From Ipomoea triloba (Eukaryota > Streptophyta > Magnoliopsida > Solanales > Convolvulaceae): a stretch of DNA of 64,000 nucleotides. Location of the stretch: assembly GCF_003576645.1 (NCBI RefSeq), contig NC_044919.1, forward strand, positions 35,547,072-35,611,071, written 5' to 3'. The position numbers and the translations under genes were made by a program. The stretch's first letter is position 1; every line of letters begins with the position of its first letter. Below the pieces are notes generated by a model, which made no database searches, had not been told where the DNA came from, and worked only from the letters and a program-made list of their open reading frames with translations. Below are positions 10,831 through 23,400 of this stretch, one piece after another.

Positions 10831-11062
10831 TATCTAGAATGTGTATATATACAATGACATCCAAATATAAGCAATATTATACTCAAAAGAACAAGTGAAA
10901 AAAAACATATTGACCAATTTTCGTGGACAAATACTCGATCTATGATGAAGAAATTATGTCTCTAATTAGCAGCACTGATGTTCCACAAAAATAGGAAGCA
11001 AAATAGCGGAAGCTAATTTTAGGTTAATTGTGGGCAAAGTAAGAAATAAAAAATAATGTAGG

Positions 11063-11215
11063 CTATTCTTGGGGGCCTGGAATAACTATTCCAATTGCAA
11101 GGGAAATAGCTCATTATATTCTCAGAAACATTGATATTGGGAATAAAAAGTATTACCAAACAAAGGAATAAGCGTATTCCCAAGAACTTCATTCCAGACC
11201 TATTCCGTGAATTAA
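11063..11215. repeat. Small inverted-repeat element, MITE-like
   Basis: ATTCTTGGG...GGAATAACTATTCC near 11065-11092 is mirrored by GGAATAAGCGTATTCCCAAGAAC at 11166-11188. No target duplication confirmed. Confidence 0.3.
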
Positions 11216-11326
11216 ACGTGTTGTAAATTTATAAACGCAACTCTATTTAAATTGGTCAGACATACAATTATTTAGTAACCTCAAGGTTTCAAATTCAATT
11301 CTTGAATTGTCTAAGTGCCTTCTCAT

Positions 11327-11471
11327 GCCAAAGACCATGTGGTCTAGTGGCATTTGGTGTCCCGAGAGTGGGTTCGAGCATCAGTGGAGGCAACTGTTGA
11401 CTCTTTGTGCTTCAAGTAGCTATGAACAGAGACTACATTACAGAGTCAGAGTCAGTAGTACTAAAAAAAAA
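11327..11471 (+). mobile_element. tRNA-derived SINE
   Basis: Head CATGTGGTCTAGTGGCATTT (A box), B box GGTTCGAGC, body ACTGTTGACTCTTTGTGCTT and a terminal A-run. Near-perfect flanking repeats TGCCTTCTCAT (11316-11326) and TGCCTTTCTCAT (11472-11483) mark the target duplication. Confidence 0.85.
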
Positions 11472-11483
11472 TGCCTTTCTCAT

Positions 11484-12314
11484 AAACCAAAAGAGATTAA
11501 ATTTATAATGCAAGTAACTAAGAAACTGAATTTAAATCATAGTCACCTACATTTGAAATGATTAAAAAAATTGTTATTTTTTGTACTTTTATTTGGTTTA
11601 CTTCTGTTTCTACTTGTATTGAACATTTATTTTAATGATATTGGTGGCTTGTTTTTCAAAAAAAAAAAAAAAGATAAATAAATATTTTATATAACAAAGA
11701 ACTAAAATACTTCAATTACCTTAAAATTGTTCCAAACGAATTTTGAAATCTCGATTTAATTAAAGAGGAGCCCAGTAGCTTCGATTATCACAGTTTGGAA
11801 GCATACATAATAATATATTCTATATACAAAATAAATAGATGAAAATCAAATGAAATAATGGCACAGTACATAAGTCAAAGATTAATTCCACGATGATGGA
11901 TCTTAGCAACCTTATAGCAGACATACGACAAGTGTAAGCAACAACGTTAATACCTTATCTCCTTAATCCCAGATCTCGAGGTAGTGTTTGGACCTTAATT
12001 GAAACGTGAGAAGTGATCTGTGATCAGAAAGTGTAGTCTCAGGATTCAATTACGGTATCTTGTCATCAAAATATAACATTAATTGTTGCATAAGTATAAA
12101 AAATATATAAATTTATATATTTACTATTAATTATAATTTTTGACGTAATAGTAATTACTTGATTTGACAATTAGTATTATTAAAGCAATTCGTGAGTTCA
12201 AAATAAAGTTGTATTTACTATTAACTATAATTTTTGACATAATGATAAGCGTTTGATACTAACAAAAAAAAAAAAAAAAAAAAAACTTGAACCTATATTA
12301 AATACTTGAGCCAA
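11484..12314. other. Intergenic stretch before the copy C promoter
   Basis: AT-rich, with A-runs near 11660 and 12263-12286; the tail at 11570-11675 resembles a LINE 3' end. No gene seen. Confidence 0.4.
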
Positions 12315-12718
12315 GTTAGATAACATTGAAATTAACTCAATTATATATTATGTGTTGTAAATAATTGAAACATAATTTATATATATAAATAATCTAATGT
12401 TAATATAAATTGCTCATATTATTTTCATAACAAATGAAAGCAGATTACTCATAGTTGACTTCATCTTAACACATTCCATGCATTTTTGGCAATGAAAAAA
12501 ATATTGTCAACCATACATATATGTATACTTCAATTCCCCATGTGGGATTCTAGCTTGGCTGCACGATCTATGCACGGCTAAGGTTAAATTAATCTCTGAA
12601 ATTTTCGCATGAAAAGTTGACATGACATTTTTTAATTTAAAAATTTGTTTTAAAAGTCAAATGCGCTTGAAAGCTTTCAATATACTCCGCATCCAATATA
12701 GTGTGCCATCCAGTTTAG
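12315..12718. repeat. Duplicated promoter segment of copy C (pairs with 6725-7040)
   Basis: Matches the copy B promoter through AACATTCCATGCATTTTTGG and GGGATTCTAGCTTGGCTGCA, then through the ATATAGTGTGCCATCCAGTTTAGT motif, after which copy C carries inserted sequence. Confidence 0.8.
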
Positions 12719-12831
12719 TTGGCAAATTACTCTGTAGATTCGAATATTCATAATTCAAATTATAAATATTCAGTAGGTAAATTTTTGAACATTCAATATG
12801 TAAATAAATGAGAATTCACTCTGCAAGGTGG

Positions 12832-13172
12832 CAGTCGTTATACTGTGGACCATGGGTCATGGTTGATACTGCAGTTGTGTTGAATTGGTATTGCAGTTGT
12901 GTTGAAAGGATACTGCATTTGTGTTGAAAGGGAACTACAGTTGCGCGGAAACAGAGGCAGTGTCATCCATCTGAAACTGTAGTTGTGTTGAAGGGATATT
13001 GCAGTTGTGTTGAAGGGATATTGCAGTTGTGTTGAACTGATAAATGACCTCTGTTCCGTGCAACTGCAATTTCCTTTCAACACAACTGCAATATCCGTTC
13101 AACACAACTGCAATATAGCTATAATTATGGTCCACAATGCATTGTGGACCATGGTCAACAATATAATTTGCG
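12832..13172. mobile_element. Mutator-type MITE in the copy C promoter (GTGGACC family)
   Basis: 341 bp with inverted ends CAGTCGTTATACTGTGGACC and (reverse complement of the right end) CGCAAATTATATTGTTGACC. The interior is built from CAGTTGTGTTGAA words in inverted arrangement. A perfect 9-bp duplication GCAAGGTGG at 12823-12831 and 13173-13181 flanks it. It sits inside an older insertion (about 12719-13205) that is absent from the copy B promoter. Family members at 21621-21973 and 41559-42115. Confidence 0.85.
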
Positions 13173-13586
13173 GCAAGGTGGACCCGAATACGTGTATAAC
13201 TATTGCAGGCAATATATAGGAAATTGACTTCAACTCTTCGACTATTATATACTAACAAATTAAATATGAGCTAGAAGTGTTCGATTTTTATTTGAATTAT
13301 GAACTTTTATTTAAAAAAAAAAAAAAAGATTATAAACTTTTTTATGCTTTCAAAAAAATTATAGTTTCGATCAGTTTTAAAATTTTTCTATTCTTCAACT
13401 CAATTTCAAAATACACAATTTACACTGAATATTTACTTCCTACCATTTATATATTGAATATTCACAACTAAATATTCAAAATTCACATGTAATTGTGATG
13501 GTCCACCTTGTATAAGTATTGCTGTTCATCGTTTTATATTTTCATCAACTGGGCTTCTGTGCTGGTCCAAATTAAAATTTCCAGAA

Positions 13587-16500
13587 ATGAGAGAGAAGAT
13601 TGCCTCTTGGTATGACAAGTGTTTAGGGGCTGAGCTTTTTAAGGCCGTTCTAATTTCCGGTGTGGTTCTCTACTTGGCCTCCATTTTTCTCTTCAAAAAC
13701 CCAATTTGTTCACTTCCGGAAGGGGCACTGATATCGCCGGAGGCGGCGGCGGAGTTGAGCAGAAAAAATGAATCTCCGACCAACATCAGCCACCTACTAT
13801 TCGGCCTCATCGGCTCCGAGAAGGCATGGCACTACAGGAAGGCCTACACGGAGTCATGGTGGCGCCCCGGCGTGACCCGCGGGTACCTTTATCTGGACGT
13901 GGCCCCCACCGGGGACCTCCTCCCTTGGTCGCCGTCTTCCCCGCCGTACAGAGTCTCGGACGATATAAACCAGATGGTTCAAGAAACGAAGCACGCGGCC
14001 CCGATTATGGCGCGTATGGTGCACGGGATAATGGAGGTGTTTAGGGAGAGACACGCGGGGGTGAGGTGGGTGGTGATGGGAGACGATGATTCTGTGTTTT
14101 TCGTGGAGAATATGGTTGATGTTTTGGCGCAATATGATCATACGAAGTATTATTACTTTGGGGGTCAATCGGAGTTTGTGATGTCCAATTATTGGTTCTC
14201 TTTTAACCAGGGGTTCGGCGGCGCCGGCTTTATTCTCAGTTACCCTTTGGCCGAAGCTTTGTCTAACGACATGGATAGTTGCCTGAGGAGATATGCAGAC
14301 GTCATATCTGCAGATAAAATTACCATGCTTTGCATAGCTGATCTTGGAGTTAATTTTTCCCCCTTGAAGGGGATTCATCAGGTAACTAATTACTTAATTT
14401 TATATACATGTTGCAATATTTAATTTCTTTGTTTAACCAGTTTGGTTAGGATAGTGGTTATGCAATCTCATCTATCTAGATAGGGAGTTCAAAAAAATCC
14501 AATTCATACGAAATAATCAATATGATTAGCACTTTTGTTCCTTAATTGCACCAGATGTGAACATGAATTAATCTCAGTATAAAGTTTGCTGGACCTATTT
14601 AATGCACAATGTATGTTCTAACTAAAAAAATTATTTTATTTCACTTTCTTATTTAGACAACTAAAAAAAATTCATAAAATCCAAGTTGAGTTTTTGCTCA
14701 AAACATTTTTTAATAGTTTTTTATTATCATTATTTGCACTATTATTTTTTTTATATTTTAAATTTCTTATTACACGCAACCAGCATGTGCACAGCCCCAT
14801 GTATAGTTTCAATTTTATATTATGAAATTAGTTTTGGACTCCTCGGCGGCTTTAGACTCTCTGATCCACTCCCCCACGAAACATGGCTAGTCAATTGAGT
14901 ACAATGCAAATTTTTATCCTTGACCAGTACAACGTTCAATACATTTGTAACCACTAGGATTATTATATAATGGAAGTTAAAATTCTTATATTTTGCTTCC
15001 CTTTCTCATCACTTTCACGGCAAATTATACCATATAAGTAAATTCTACTTGGTATTGCAAATCCTGATTTAAAAATAAGATTATGTATTTGCAGTTAACA
15101 CACTCTGTACTTGCACTTAATAGTTTAGGTACCAAGCACGTAACATTACAACTACAAACACATAAATTGCATATACATGACATGTTAACTAATATCTTAT
15201 GTGTTTGCAATTAACATATTTTGTGTACATTTGTACTAGATTGATTTACAAGGGGACTTGTCTGGATTTTTGTCGTCCCATCCCAAATTTCCACTGCTAT
15301 CCCTTCATCATCTCGACACCGTAGAGCCCATTTTTCCGGCAATGGACAGATTCCAATCGGCGAGACATTTTGTGAGATCGGCGGACCACGACCAAACCCG
15401 AATGTTGCAGCAGACCATTTGCTATCACCGACAAAGCAACTGGTCGGTTTCCGTGTCGTGGGGATACTCAGTTCACATTTACGAAAAGATTCATCACCGG
15501 AGTTACCTGCAAATGCCGATCGAAACGTTCAAGCCGTGGGCTAGGGATCAGCATCACCGGCCGCTTTACATGTTCAACACTCGGCTCCCTTCTAAGGATC
15601 CTTGCGAAGCGCCGCACGTTTTCTTCCTTAAAACGGTGAACAGAACCGAGGAAGATGTGGTGGTTATGACGTATCTCCGGTCGTCGGAGAGAGGGTTGCC
15701 GGCGTGTTCGTTTAGTGGGAACCATTCGGCTGCTTATGTTTCGAGGATTGAAGTTTATTCGCCATCGACAAAGCGTCCTGAGGTCAGCTTTCTTGTTTCC
15801 GTAAATCTTTCTTCTCCTTTTTTTTAATCAACAAATATTTTTTATTTCAAAAAAAATAAAATAAAATTCTAGCAGTACCCACCAATAGTTGTCGGAAGTT
15901 TACATATGACTACATGAGCAGTGCTGCAAAAATTTCGCCTATGCGTCGATCGACACCTAAGCGCTAGACATCAATTAATCGACACTAGGTGCCGGTCGAC
16001 CGCCTAGCATATCACCATAATCAGTGATCTAGGCGGCCGGCCGATTAGGTAGCCGCCTAATCTCTGCCTAAGCGGCTGACTGCCTAGGTTTTCTAGGCAC
16101 GACTAGCTATTGTTCTGTTTTTTTTTTTAATGAGTTATTTCACTCAAATGATATCGTTTTGAACGAAGTAATCTTAAATTGTTCAAATTCTAAATGTTTT
16201 TAGTTTAATAGTTAGTATTTTAATATTAACTATTAAAAGTTTATAATTATTAACCTTATAAATTGAAAATTTTAAACAAATTTTTTTTTAAAATAAAAAG
16301 AATACACGAACACTTAGACCCCGATTAATTGCCGTCTAGGGACTAAGTGCTCCCTCAACGCCTAAGGAGCTCCTACGAATAGTCAACTGTTTGGTCAAAC
16401 TAAACTGTCACAGCGGAGAGGTAACTACTTGATTGAATAGTCAAGTCCGAATGGTGACTATTCATTCAACATTCCGAATGGTTCACTAACATGCCTGTTT

Positions 16501-16875
16501 TAAGTATTTTATACAAAGAAAAATACTATTTATGTAAATATTTCATCTGTCTATTTTGTCCTACGTGGCACATGCTTGTAAAGTTGGCGCTCCATATTTA
16601 ATTATATATCAAGGGAAAATTATTTAATATAAGACTTGGTCCAAATCCTGCCAACCTTTTTACATTCAATTACATCCATCCGTACATACACATATAAAGT
16701 CACGACCTAATTAACATAAATACATACTCCGATCCGTATAATCTAATATTTTGATACTTTGTTGTAATTGTTTCAGATGGACAAATGTGAATGTTGTGAC
16801 GTTATTCATTCAGATGGTGAAGAAGGTTTAAAAGTCAAATATAGAAATTGTTTGTTAACTGAGGTCATTGCTTAA
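13587..16875 (+). CDS. DUF604 / fringe-like glycosyltransferase copy C
   Basis: Exons 13587-14381, 15240-15782 and 16777-16875 join in frame to 478 codons plus stop, the longest and best preserved of the three copies. Residues 17-38 form the single membrane anchor; a Ser/Ala/Glu-rich stem follows (to about 65). Conserved blocks are SHLLFGLIGS, RPGVTRGYLYLDVAPTGD, VVMGDDDSVFF (DDD at about 166-168), YYYFGGQSEF and FGGAGF. Exon 2 carries the IDLQGDLSGF...VEPIFPAMDR block. Exon 3 encodes the Cys-rich tail CECCDVIHSDGEEGLKVKY. Role inferred from family: Golgi/ER glycosyl transfer; substrate unknown. Intron 2 holds a CCTAGGCG-type repeat (15920-16390). Confidence 0.93.
15920..16390. repeat. CCTAGGCGG-type dispersed repeat in copy C intron 2
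   Basis: GCAAAAATTTCGCCTA at the left and GCCTAAGGAGCTCCTACGAA at the right, with many CGCCTAG / CTAGGCGG words. The same word set occurs at 34490-34640, 38415-38700, 38755-39030 and 62160-62285. It resembles common plant hAT-type MITEs; no target duplication was confirmed here. Confidence 0.55.
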
Positions 16876-18217
16876 TCAACAATCAAGCTGCAACTATTTT
16901 TTCCTTCTCAAATAGCCTTATTTCATCAATCATCACTGCAGTATATACAATAAATAATGGGATAAATGTTTTGAAAATTATTTGATTCAACATCAAAATA
17001 TATGAGAATTACACCAAGTGATTGACATGATTGATCGTGAAATGTTGCTACGAGTTCATGCTGAGTATGATGTAATTTTTTTAGTTACTATCAAAGATAT
17101 ACCTATTATTGCATGAAAATAAATGTCAAATGTACTACGTATTTGTCTAACATTAAAATGATTATTATATTGCAATATAAATTAAAGACAAGTGAAAATT
17201 TGTAAGGATCGTGTGATGTTTTAGAATAGTAATTTTGAAACAAAAGCTTTTAATGTGGTTCGTGAAATTCCTAATCTACGAGGCAGTTCTCGTATTTGGA
17301 GAAGTCTAAATCCACTATGAGCACAATTATTTAAAGTATTATAACCTAACTCTTGTACTACTCCTAAGACAGTATGTAGGAAAATTGTGTCTGATGAGCA
17401 TGGGACCATGAAGTACATTTTATTGGGAAAATCTTGGCTCAAGTGGGGTGTCCATCTTTATTGATGGAGTGTTTGGCCAAATAAGAATAATGGAAAACTA
17501 GTGGGCTAAGGAAAGAAGGAAGTTTGAGCAAAATAATAAGCTAAGGATCGAAGGTGCTGCCTGGGGATATCAAACGCGCAACCTCCACAAGACAACACAT
17601 ACCCCAACCCACCAAGCCACTACTTATCTTGTGTATAGGAGGGTAGGAAGTTCCACTTATGCATGGGAAGTGCGTTAGAAGCAAAGTAGTGGAGGACAAA
17701 TGTATGACTAAGAATGAAGACTAGTTGATGTTGTACACTAGCTTGTCAAACATCCGAAAGATCTTCAACACTATATAAGGCACTCTTGCCTCCCCTTTAA
17801 AGCCATCATTTGGTTCACTAAGTCTTCCCTGGTCTAGTGGTTTGTGATCCTAAACATTCAATCTATATACCAAGGTTTGATTCCTAACAACAGCATTATT
17901 ATGGACTACCGCGAACTCTACTATATTGATCCGGTTAGGACAAAGCCACATCATTCATACATGGGATCTTCCGAGAATGTGCGACAGCTTAGTTAGTTGT
18001 CTCCTATGATGCATTGTGTCTTTTGAAAGCCACACAGAATATAAATGGAATCAAATTAAAATCATATGCTAGATCTCAGTATGGAATGATGATGGAATCG
18101 AAAAGTCATTCGTCTCATTCTGCATATATAACGTTATTTTATTTTTACAATTCAACTCTATCTTCATTACTGATTCTCCCTTCTGGTTTCTTGAAAAGCC
18201 ACTAGCCAAACTTCTCA
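16876..18217. other. Intergenic stretch between copy C and the RETICULATA-related gene
   Basis: The first part (to about 17145) is the 3' flank shared with copy B. A minus-strand open stretch of 73 codons at 17221-17442 matches nothing I recognise. A tRNA-like SINE fragment (TGGTCTAGTGGTTTGTGATCC) lies near 17831. No gene called. Confidence 0.4.
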
Positions 18218-20348
18218 TTATGTAGTAGCCTGGATTTCTTCACTCTTCTGGAGCCCTATCCAGCGTGCATAATCAACCCACCTGCACATGAAACAAAGTA
18301 ACATTTTTTAGTTCTCATCAGTGATTTGTGTAAAATGATTGTTACAATCCCACAAATCTTACAATAATGAGCCCATGAAGGTGTTTCCTGTTCGAACAGC
18401 GAAGCAAACTGCGCTCAGTACCGACTTATGTTCGTGCAGCAATGGCTCCAAAATCCGTTGTTCTATCACGCCCGCCAATACTTGATAGCTAACGTTAGAC
18501 ACGTACAATACCAGTTTAGTCATGTTAGTTTTGGACGTCTCAGCTAAAAGTTTAAATTGATTGTGACGAGAATAAGATTATTTTACCGCAGGTTGCTAGA
18601 AATTGACATGTAGACACCATATGCAGCTGCAGTTGATAAAATGGGCACATTATTATTGTTCTCTACTTCCTCTGCAGCTGACTTGTCAACTGCCCTGCGT
18701 GCATTTATGAATGCATTCGTCACCACTGTGCCAACCTGGATAACATATACAAATCTCACCTCTCCATTTTTCAGAAAAATAAACATTATATGGGATTCCA
18801 AAATCCAGTCAAGTTAGTTATACTGCTAACTTGATAACCATAACCATACAAGATTACAAGTTCGACTCCCATGATCTGGTTAGCTATGTGCACGTCTTTT
18901 ATCAGGTAGGGTTTAATTTATATGGAGTATGCATATACTGACTGCCAATTTTTCTGACACTACAAAAAAACATTAGATATATTACCAGAGATGACGCCGT
19001 GCCAACAACAAAGAGCTTTGAACCATTCCTCTGAAAGTTAATCCATCATGAGATTAATTAAACATTTTACATCAGATTAAGGTAGAATGAAGTATGACTA
19101 TAGATGCTTCAATTCAATTCTTACCGCTATTGCGCCTAACCTCTGCAGCAAAGAAAACGATGTTCCACCTAGAGCAACCTAGAGGATCAGATCAGACCAG
19201 ATTATTACTTATCAGATCATTCTTAAAAACTACATTATCCTGTTAAAATAATAATAACGTAGACTAGAAAGTAATGGAAAATTTTGTGTGTTTTTTAACC
19301 TGAAAAGCATTGTCTGGACAGCTATGGAAGAACTTAGCAATACGGCCAGCATTGAGTTGGATAGGTGGGCGAAGAGGAACAGTGGGAGCTGGAAGATAAA
19401 CAAGCATAAAATCTGCAACAATGGCCATTACCTAAGACCACGAAATAATGGGATAATGCAGAAATTAGGGTGAGAATTACGAGATTATATTCTAAATTAC
19501 ACCAAAATTAAAAGTTAGAATCTTCAATACGATTCACAGATTAATGGTATTCATACCACATCTGCAAAAACCACATCTAACTCATTAAAGAAGCTCTCCC
19601 CGCGACGTTGAAACTCAGCAGCAGTCTGCACAAAATTCAATAAATTAGCAATTTAACCGGTAACCTTACAAACTCATTTGTTCTCATATATTTTAATGTG
19701 AGACTTGTTAGAGGGAGGTTGGTAATAAAGTCCAAATCCAGTACTCTGTATAAGAAAATAAAGTTACATCTTCGTTACTAACTATAACTTTTGGTGTATC
19801 AGAGCTAAGTTACAGATTCGAGTCCCAGTTACCTTGGTGAAGAGACCAACGCCGCATTCAATAAAGACTTTAGTGAGGAAGAGATCATCGGCCAAGAGTC
19901 GCTCTTTGAAACCTCCATGGCGGAGCAACCAAGACATCCACTTTGATTTCCGGAGCTCCAAATACCTCTGCACTATAGAACCGGGTATTCTCCTCTCCTT
20001 GATCGCCGCCTTCAAGTCCTTAGGCAAGCTCTCTAATGACCTCCCGGCCTCCCCCAACACCATTAACGTCTCCTTTTCGTTCTCCCAGCTATTATTACTA
20101 TTTTCGCCATCATCATCATCGTTTCCTCCGCCGCCTCCGTGTCCACCGTTCCAGTTCCCGCCGTCACCTCCCGCAACTGAAAGTCGTAAAAAGGCGCCAC
20201 GGTTAGAGGCGGGCGATGGGTTTGAAAAGGGTACGACACAATGAGGCCGAATGGTGGAAATGGAGGTGCGGATGTGGATGGGAATTGGGGGAGGCGCGGC
20301 AAGAAAGCGCGGTGGGGAAAGGAAGTTAACGGCGGCGGCGATCGGCAT
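18218..20348 (-). CDS. RETICULATA-related protein (DUF3411), chloroplast
   Basis: Eight exons on the minus strand: 20348-19833, 19625-19557, 19431-19300, 19178-19125, 19030-18986, 18735-18587, 18488-18363 and 18281-18218. All junctions are GT-AG, and the sum is 1155 bases, 384 aa plus stop. The N-terminus is Ser/Pro/Arg-rich like a plastid transit peptide, followed by a Gly/Asn/Asp-rich linker (about residues 58-85). The conserved body contains LRKSKWMSWLLRHGGFKERL, DDLFLTKVFIECGVGLFTK, TAAEFQRRGESFFNELDVVFADV, VYLPAPTVPLRPPIQLNAGR, LLQRLGAI and GNTFMGSLLWVDYARWIGLQ. Family knowledge: RETICULATA and relatives are plastid membrane proteins affecting mesophyll development and leaf reticulation; biochemical role unclear. 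Which paralogue this is was not resolved. Confidence 0.92.
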
Positions 20349-21362
20349 TGTCGTCGTAATTAACGCCGCCTGTCTCCCTCTCTGATTCAGCGTTTATTAG
20401 GAGGGAAACTGTTGGCTTCGTATGAAAAGCTCTGTATAACTAACTTTAAGTAACAGCCTCGCTTTTGTCGATACTTTAATCGGCCAACGTTTTGTACGAT
20501 ACTCCCAGGGTCAAAGGAGACACATTTTACTGCATATACTTTTAAAAAATACGGAATATTTATAATTTCTTTCTATAAATGTTGAATCTCTAACTTCAAA
20601 GATTCTCACGTTTAGACAGAATATGATGTAAATCATATAACAACTGAATATTTAATCTCAAAGATTTTTAGGTTCTGACAAAATATCTGAGAGGACGTAA
20701 ATCATATAATAACTGAACAGGTGAAAGAGCGTAGGGAATTTCGATGTTGTTTGCGGTGAGACTATAGGAAATTCAGTCATGTTGTGGGGGCATTGCCACC
20801 TCTCACGTGCTCCATAGTCCATACATTCGGGACCTCGGATTTTATTATAAAATAAAATTTGTATTTTTGGCGATACAATCTATTTATTTTATTTTAATGC
20901 TACCCTCCTATAACAGCTCTTTAATTCCCTCGTGGGAACCCCTCGTCGTGTCGCTCGCCAGATCATCTACCGCTTCCACAACTATTAAATGCTGGTAAGC
21001 TAAGTATCACCAAATCCAGAAATGAGACAATTACAAAAACACACCTTAAAAAAAATGCCACTAGCACACCAGTTTGCTAGTTTTCACTATTAAATTATTT
21101 TCTTTTATTTTTTGTAGGAAGAAATTCTTTGAAAGACGGAAACGCTTATTGTTATATATAATAAATTTTAATGTGGGTCATGGTCCACGTAACTATATAA
21201 ATCATCCACCAAAACACATTCATACAAATAGTGAACATTATGCATACAAATAGTGAACTTAAATTTACTGAATATTAGAATTATAAGTAAAAGAAAATGG
21301 GTTGTGCTGAATAAATCTAGTTATACTCTACAAATAATGAATCTTGTGTACAACATGCATAA
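20349..21362. other. Upstream region of the RETICULATA-related gene
   Basis: Probable promoter on the minus strand directly left of 20600; a G-box-like CACGTG core lies near 20807. The rest is AT-rich with no gene recognised. Confidence 0.4.
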
Positions 21363-23400
21363 ATGAGCTTAAAATATACATAACTAGATAATCAACATTC
21401 AATGAGTTTGTACATGTTCAAATAGTTAATTCTATGCATATAAATAGCGAACTTCATGCATTTAAATCATGAATTGAGCACTCAAGCTGTTTTCGAACTA
21501 TTTTGTGCACATTCAAATAATGAACATTACGTATAAAAATAATGTACTCTATGCATAAAAAATAATGTACTCTATGTATAGTCCACACGTACAACTGTCT
21601 AAACCATGTTCCACCTAATATCAGTCGTTATACTATGGACCATGGACTACAATGCATTGTGGATCATGGGTCATGGCTGATACTGCAGTTGTGTTGAACT
21701 GATACTGCAGTTGTATTGAACTAATAGTGCAGTTGTGTTGAAAAGGGAACTGCAGTTGCGCGGAACAGAAGTCGTTTCATCCGTCTGGAACTGCCGTTGT
21801 GTTGAACTGTGTTGAACTGATATTGTAGTTGTGTTGAACGGATGAACGGCATCTGTTCCGCGCAACTGCAGTTTCCTTTCAACACAACTGTATTATCTGT
21901 TCAACACAACTGCAGTATCAGTTCAACATAACTGCAGTATCAACTATGAACATGGTCCACAATATAATTTGCGACCTAATATGCATTTGGTAAATTAATG
22001 TCCAGCCAATTTAATCTCGGCCTAGTAATCCACGCAACCCAAAACTCACTCTCAAGTCTCAACCATATTTCCAACCAGTTTTATAAAATTGAGGAAAACC
22101 CCCACACCTCCTTTAAGTCCTGTGGCAACGTATATATATGTTGGTGAAAGTGGGATTAACATGGAACTCAGCCCAATAAGTCTTCAACCACCTTTCTACT
22201 GGCTTCCTGTCACTGGACATTGGGTTAAAGCCCAAATATTCCTATTAGTAATGCATCATAATGTATATTTTTAATATACTAAATGTATATTATTTTTGTA
22301 CTGAATGTATATTGTTTTGATAATATACAAAATAATGTATCTTAATTAAGTACTCAAATAGTGTACCTTCATTACGCAAATAATGTAATTTAGTATACTA
22401 AAAATGTACATTTTATTCATGATTCACACTCACACAGTTGTGTAAACCATGGTCTATGATATTATGATTGAATAAGCACCGGTGTCAAATTATACATAAT
22501 ACAAGTCTGCAAGCATGTCTAGTTATATATAATCCTTGGTTGTATAAAGTATTCTTAGTGTGTATATATATATAACAAGAAATACTTACATAGTTGTATC
22601 ATGTACAACTTGACATAACTGTCGTGAACATCTTATACCTCATTCAAGATTGTTTCTAGTATTGGGAGAAGATTGTTTCTAGTATGGGTAGCTCAGTTAG
22701 TCACATGGGTAAAAATTGTAAAGAAAGACCAATTATCGAGTCTCCTTTGAAATTGGGGATTCAAATCAACCTTTAATAAATCGAAAGAAAGATTGTTCCT
22801 AGTAGAATTTATACATGATCTTAAGTACACATTTGAGAAATCCTTCAGTATTTAATACACTTTTATTGGGACAAAATCAAATTATACCCACTTCTTTAAT
22901 ATATCGGAATGATTGGGATAAAAAATGGGATGAATATATAGAAAATCAACATATTCCATCTATTTTAATAGTAATTAATTGTATTGACTGTTAAACACCT
23001 TGTAGTCAAGCGATATGAAGTGGTTCTCTTAAATAAAAAGTCATAGGTTCGAGCCTATACATAGGTATAGCCCAACATAACATCATCTATAATTGCACTA
23101 TTTCTTTTTTTTTTTTTGAGTCAATTATATGAACTGCACTATATATTTTTTTTTGAGTCAATTATACGACTGCACTATTTCTTTTTTTTTTGAGTACTAT
23201 TGACACTATTATAATGTAGTACGGTTGCCCTATTTTAATGCCCCTTTTGTTGAACAAGTGGGAATTAAAAAGGTGAAAGTTAAAAGAATGAAAATGCATG
23301 TGATGGTGGGAATATAGATTCATTGAGTTATTACTACAAGTTGATATAGGACAAAATATGACTAAATGTGACAATAAAAATAAGATATGTAATATGAAAA
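21363..23400. repeat. Segmental duplication, left copy (pairs with 27563-29900)
   Basis: Collinear blocks shared in direct orientation: AATGAGCTTAAAATATA near 21363 / 27563, AACTCACTCTCAAGTCTCAA near 22039 / 28493, GTGGCAACGTATATATATG near 22122 / 28571, CTTTTATTGGGACAAAAT near 22860 / 29249, and GTTGAACAAGTGGGAATT near 23251 / 29597. This copy carries a MITE (21621-21973) and a tRNA-like SINE fragment (about 22679-22775) that the other lacks or has changed. No gene recognised. Confidence 0.8.
21621..21973. mobile_element. Mutator-type MITE (GTGGACC family)
   Basis: 353 bp, ends CAGTCGTTATACTATGGACC...GGTCCACAATATAATTTGCG, with a perfect 9-bp duplication ACCTAATAT at 21612-21620 and 21974-21982. 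The interior has inverted CAGTTGTGTTGAA / TTCAACACAACTG words, as in 12832-13172. The related duplicate at 27563-29900 lacks it. Confidence 0.88.

Noticed and set aside
17826..17885. Possible tRNA gene near CCTGGTCTAGTGGTTTGTGATCC
   Set aside because: Only A- and B-box-like words remain; no acceptor stem pairing seen, so a SINE fragment is more likely.
22679..22775. Possible tRNA gene (GGTAGCTCAGTTAG start)
   Set aside because: No complete cloverleaf; it resembles the head of a SINE.
22855..22980. Open stretch reading like LLLGQNQIIPTSLIYRNDWDKKWDEYIENQH, possibly a plastid gene fragment
   Set aside because: I could not identify the protein, and the duplicate copy near 29245 has a small deletion that breaks the frame; left as part of the duplicated segment. 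A search against plastid proteomes would decide.
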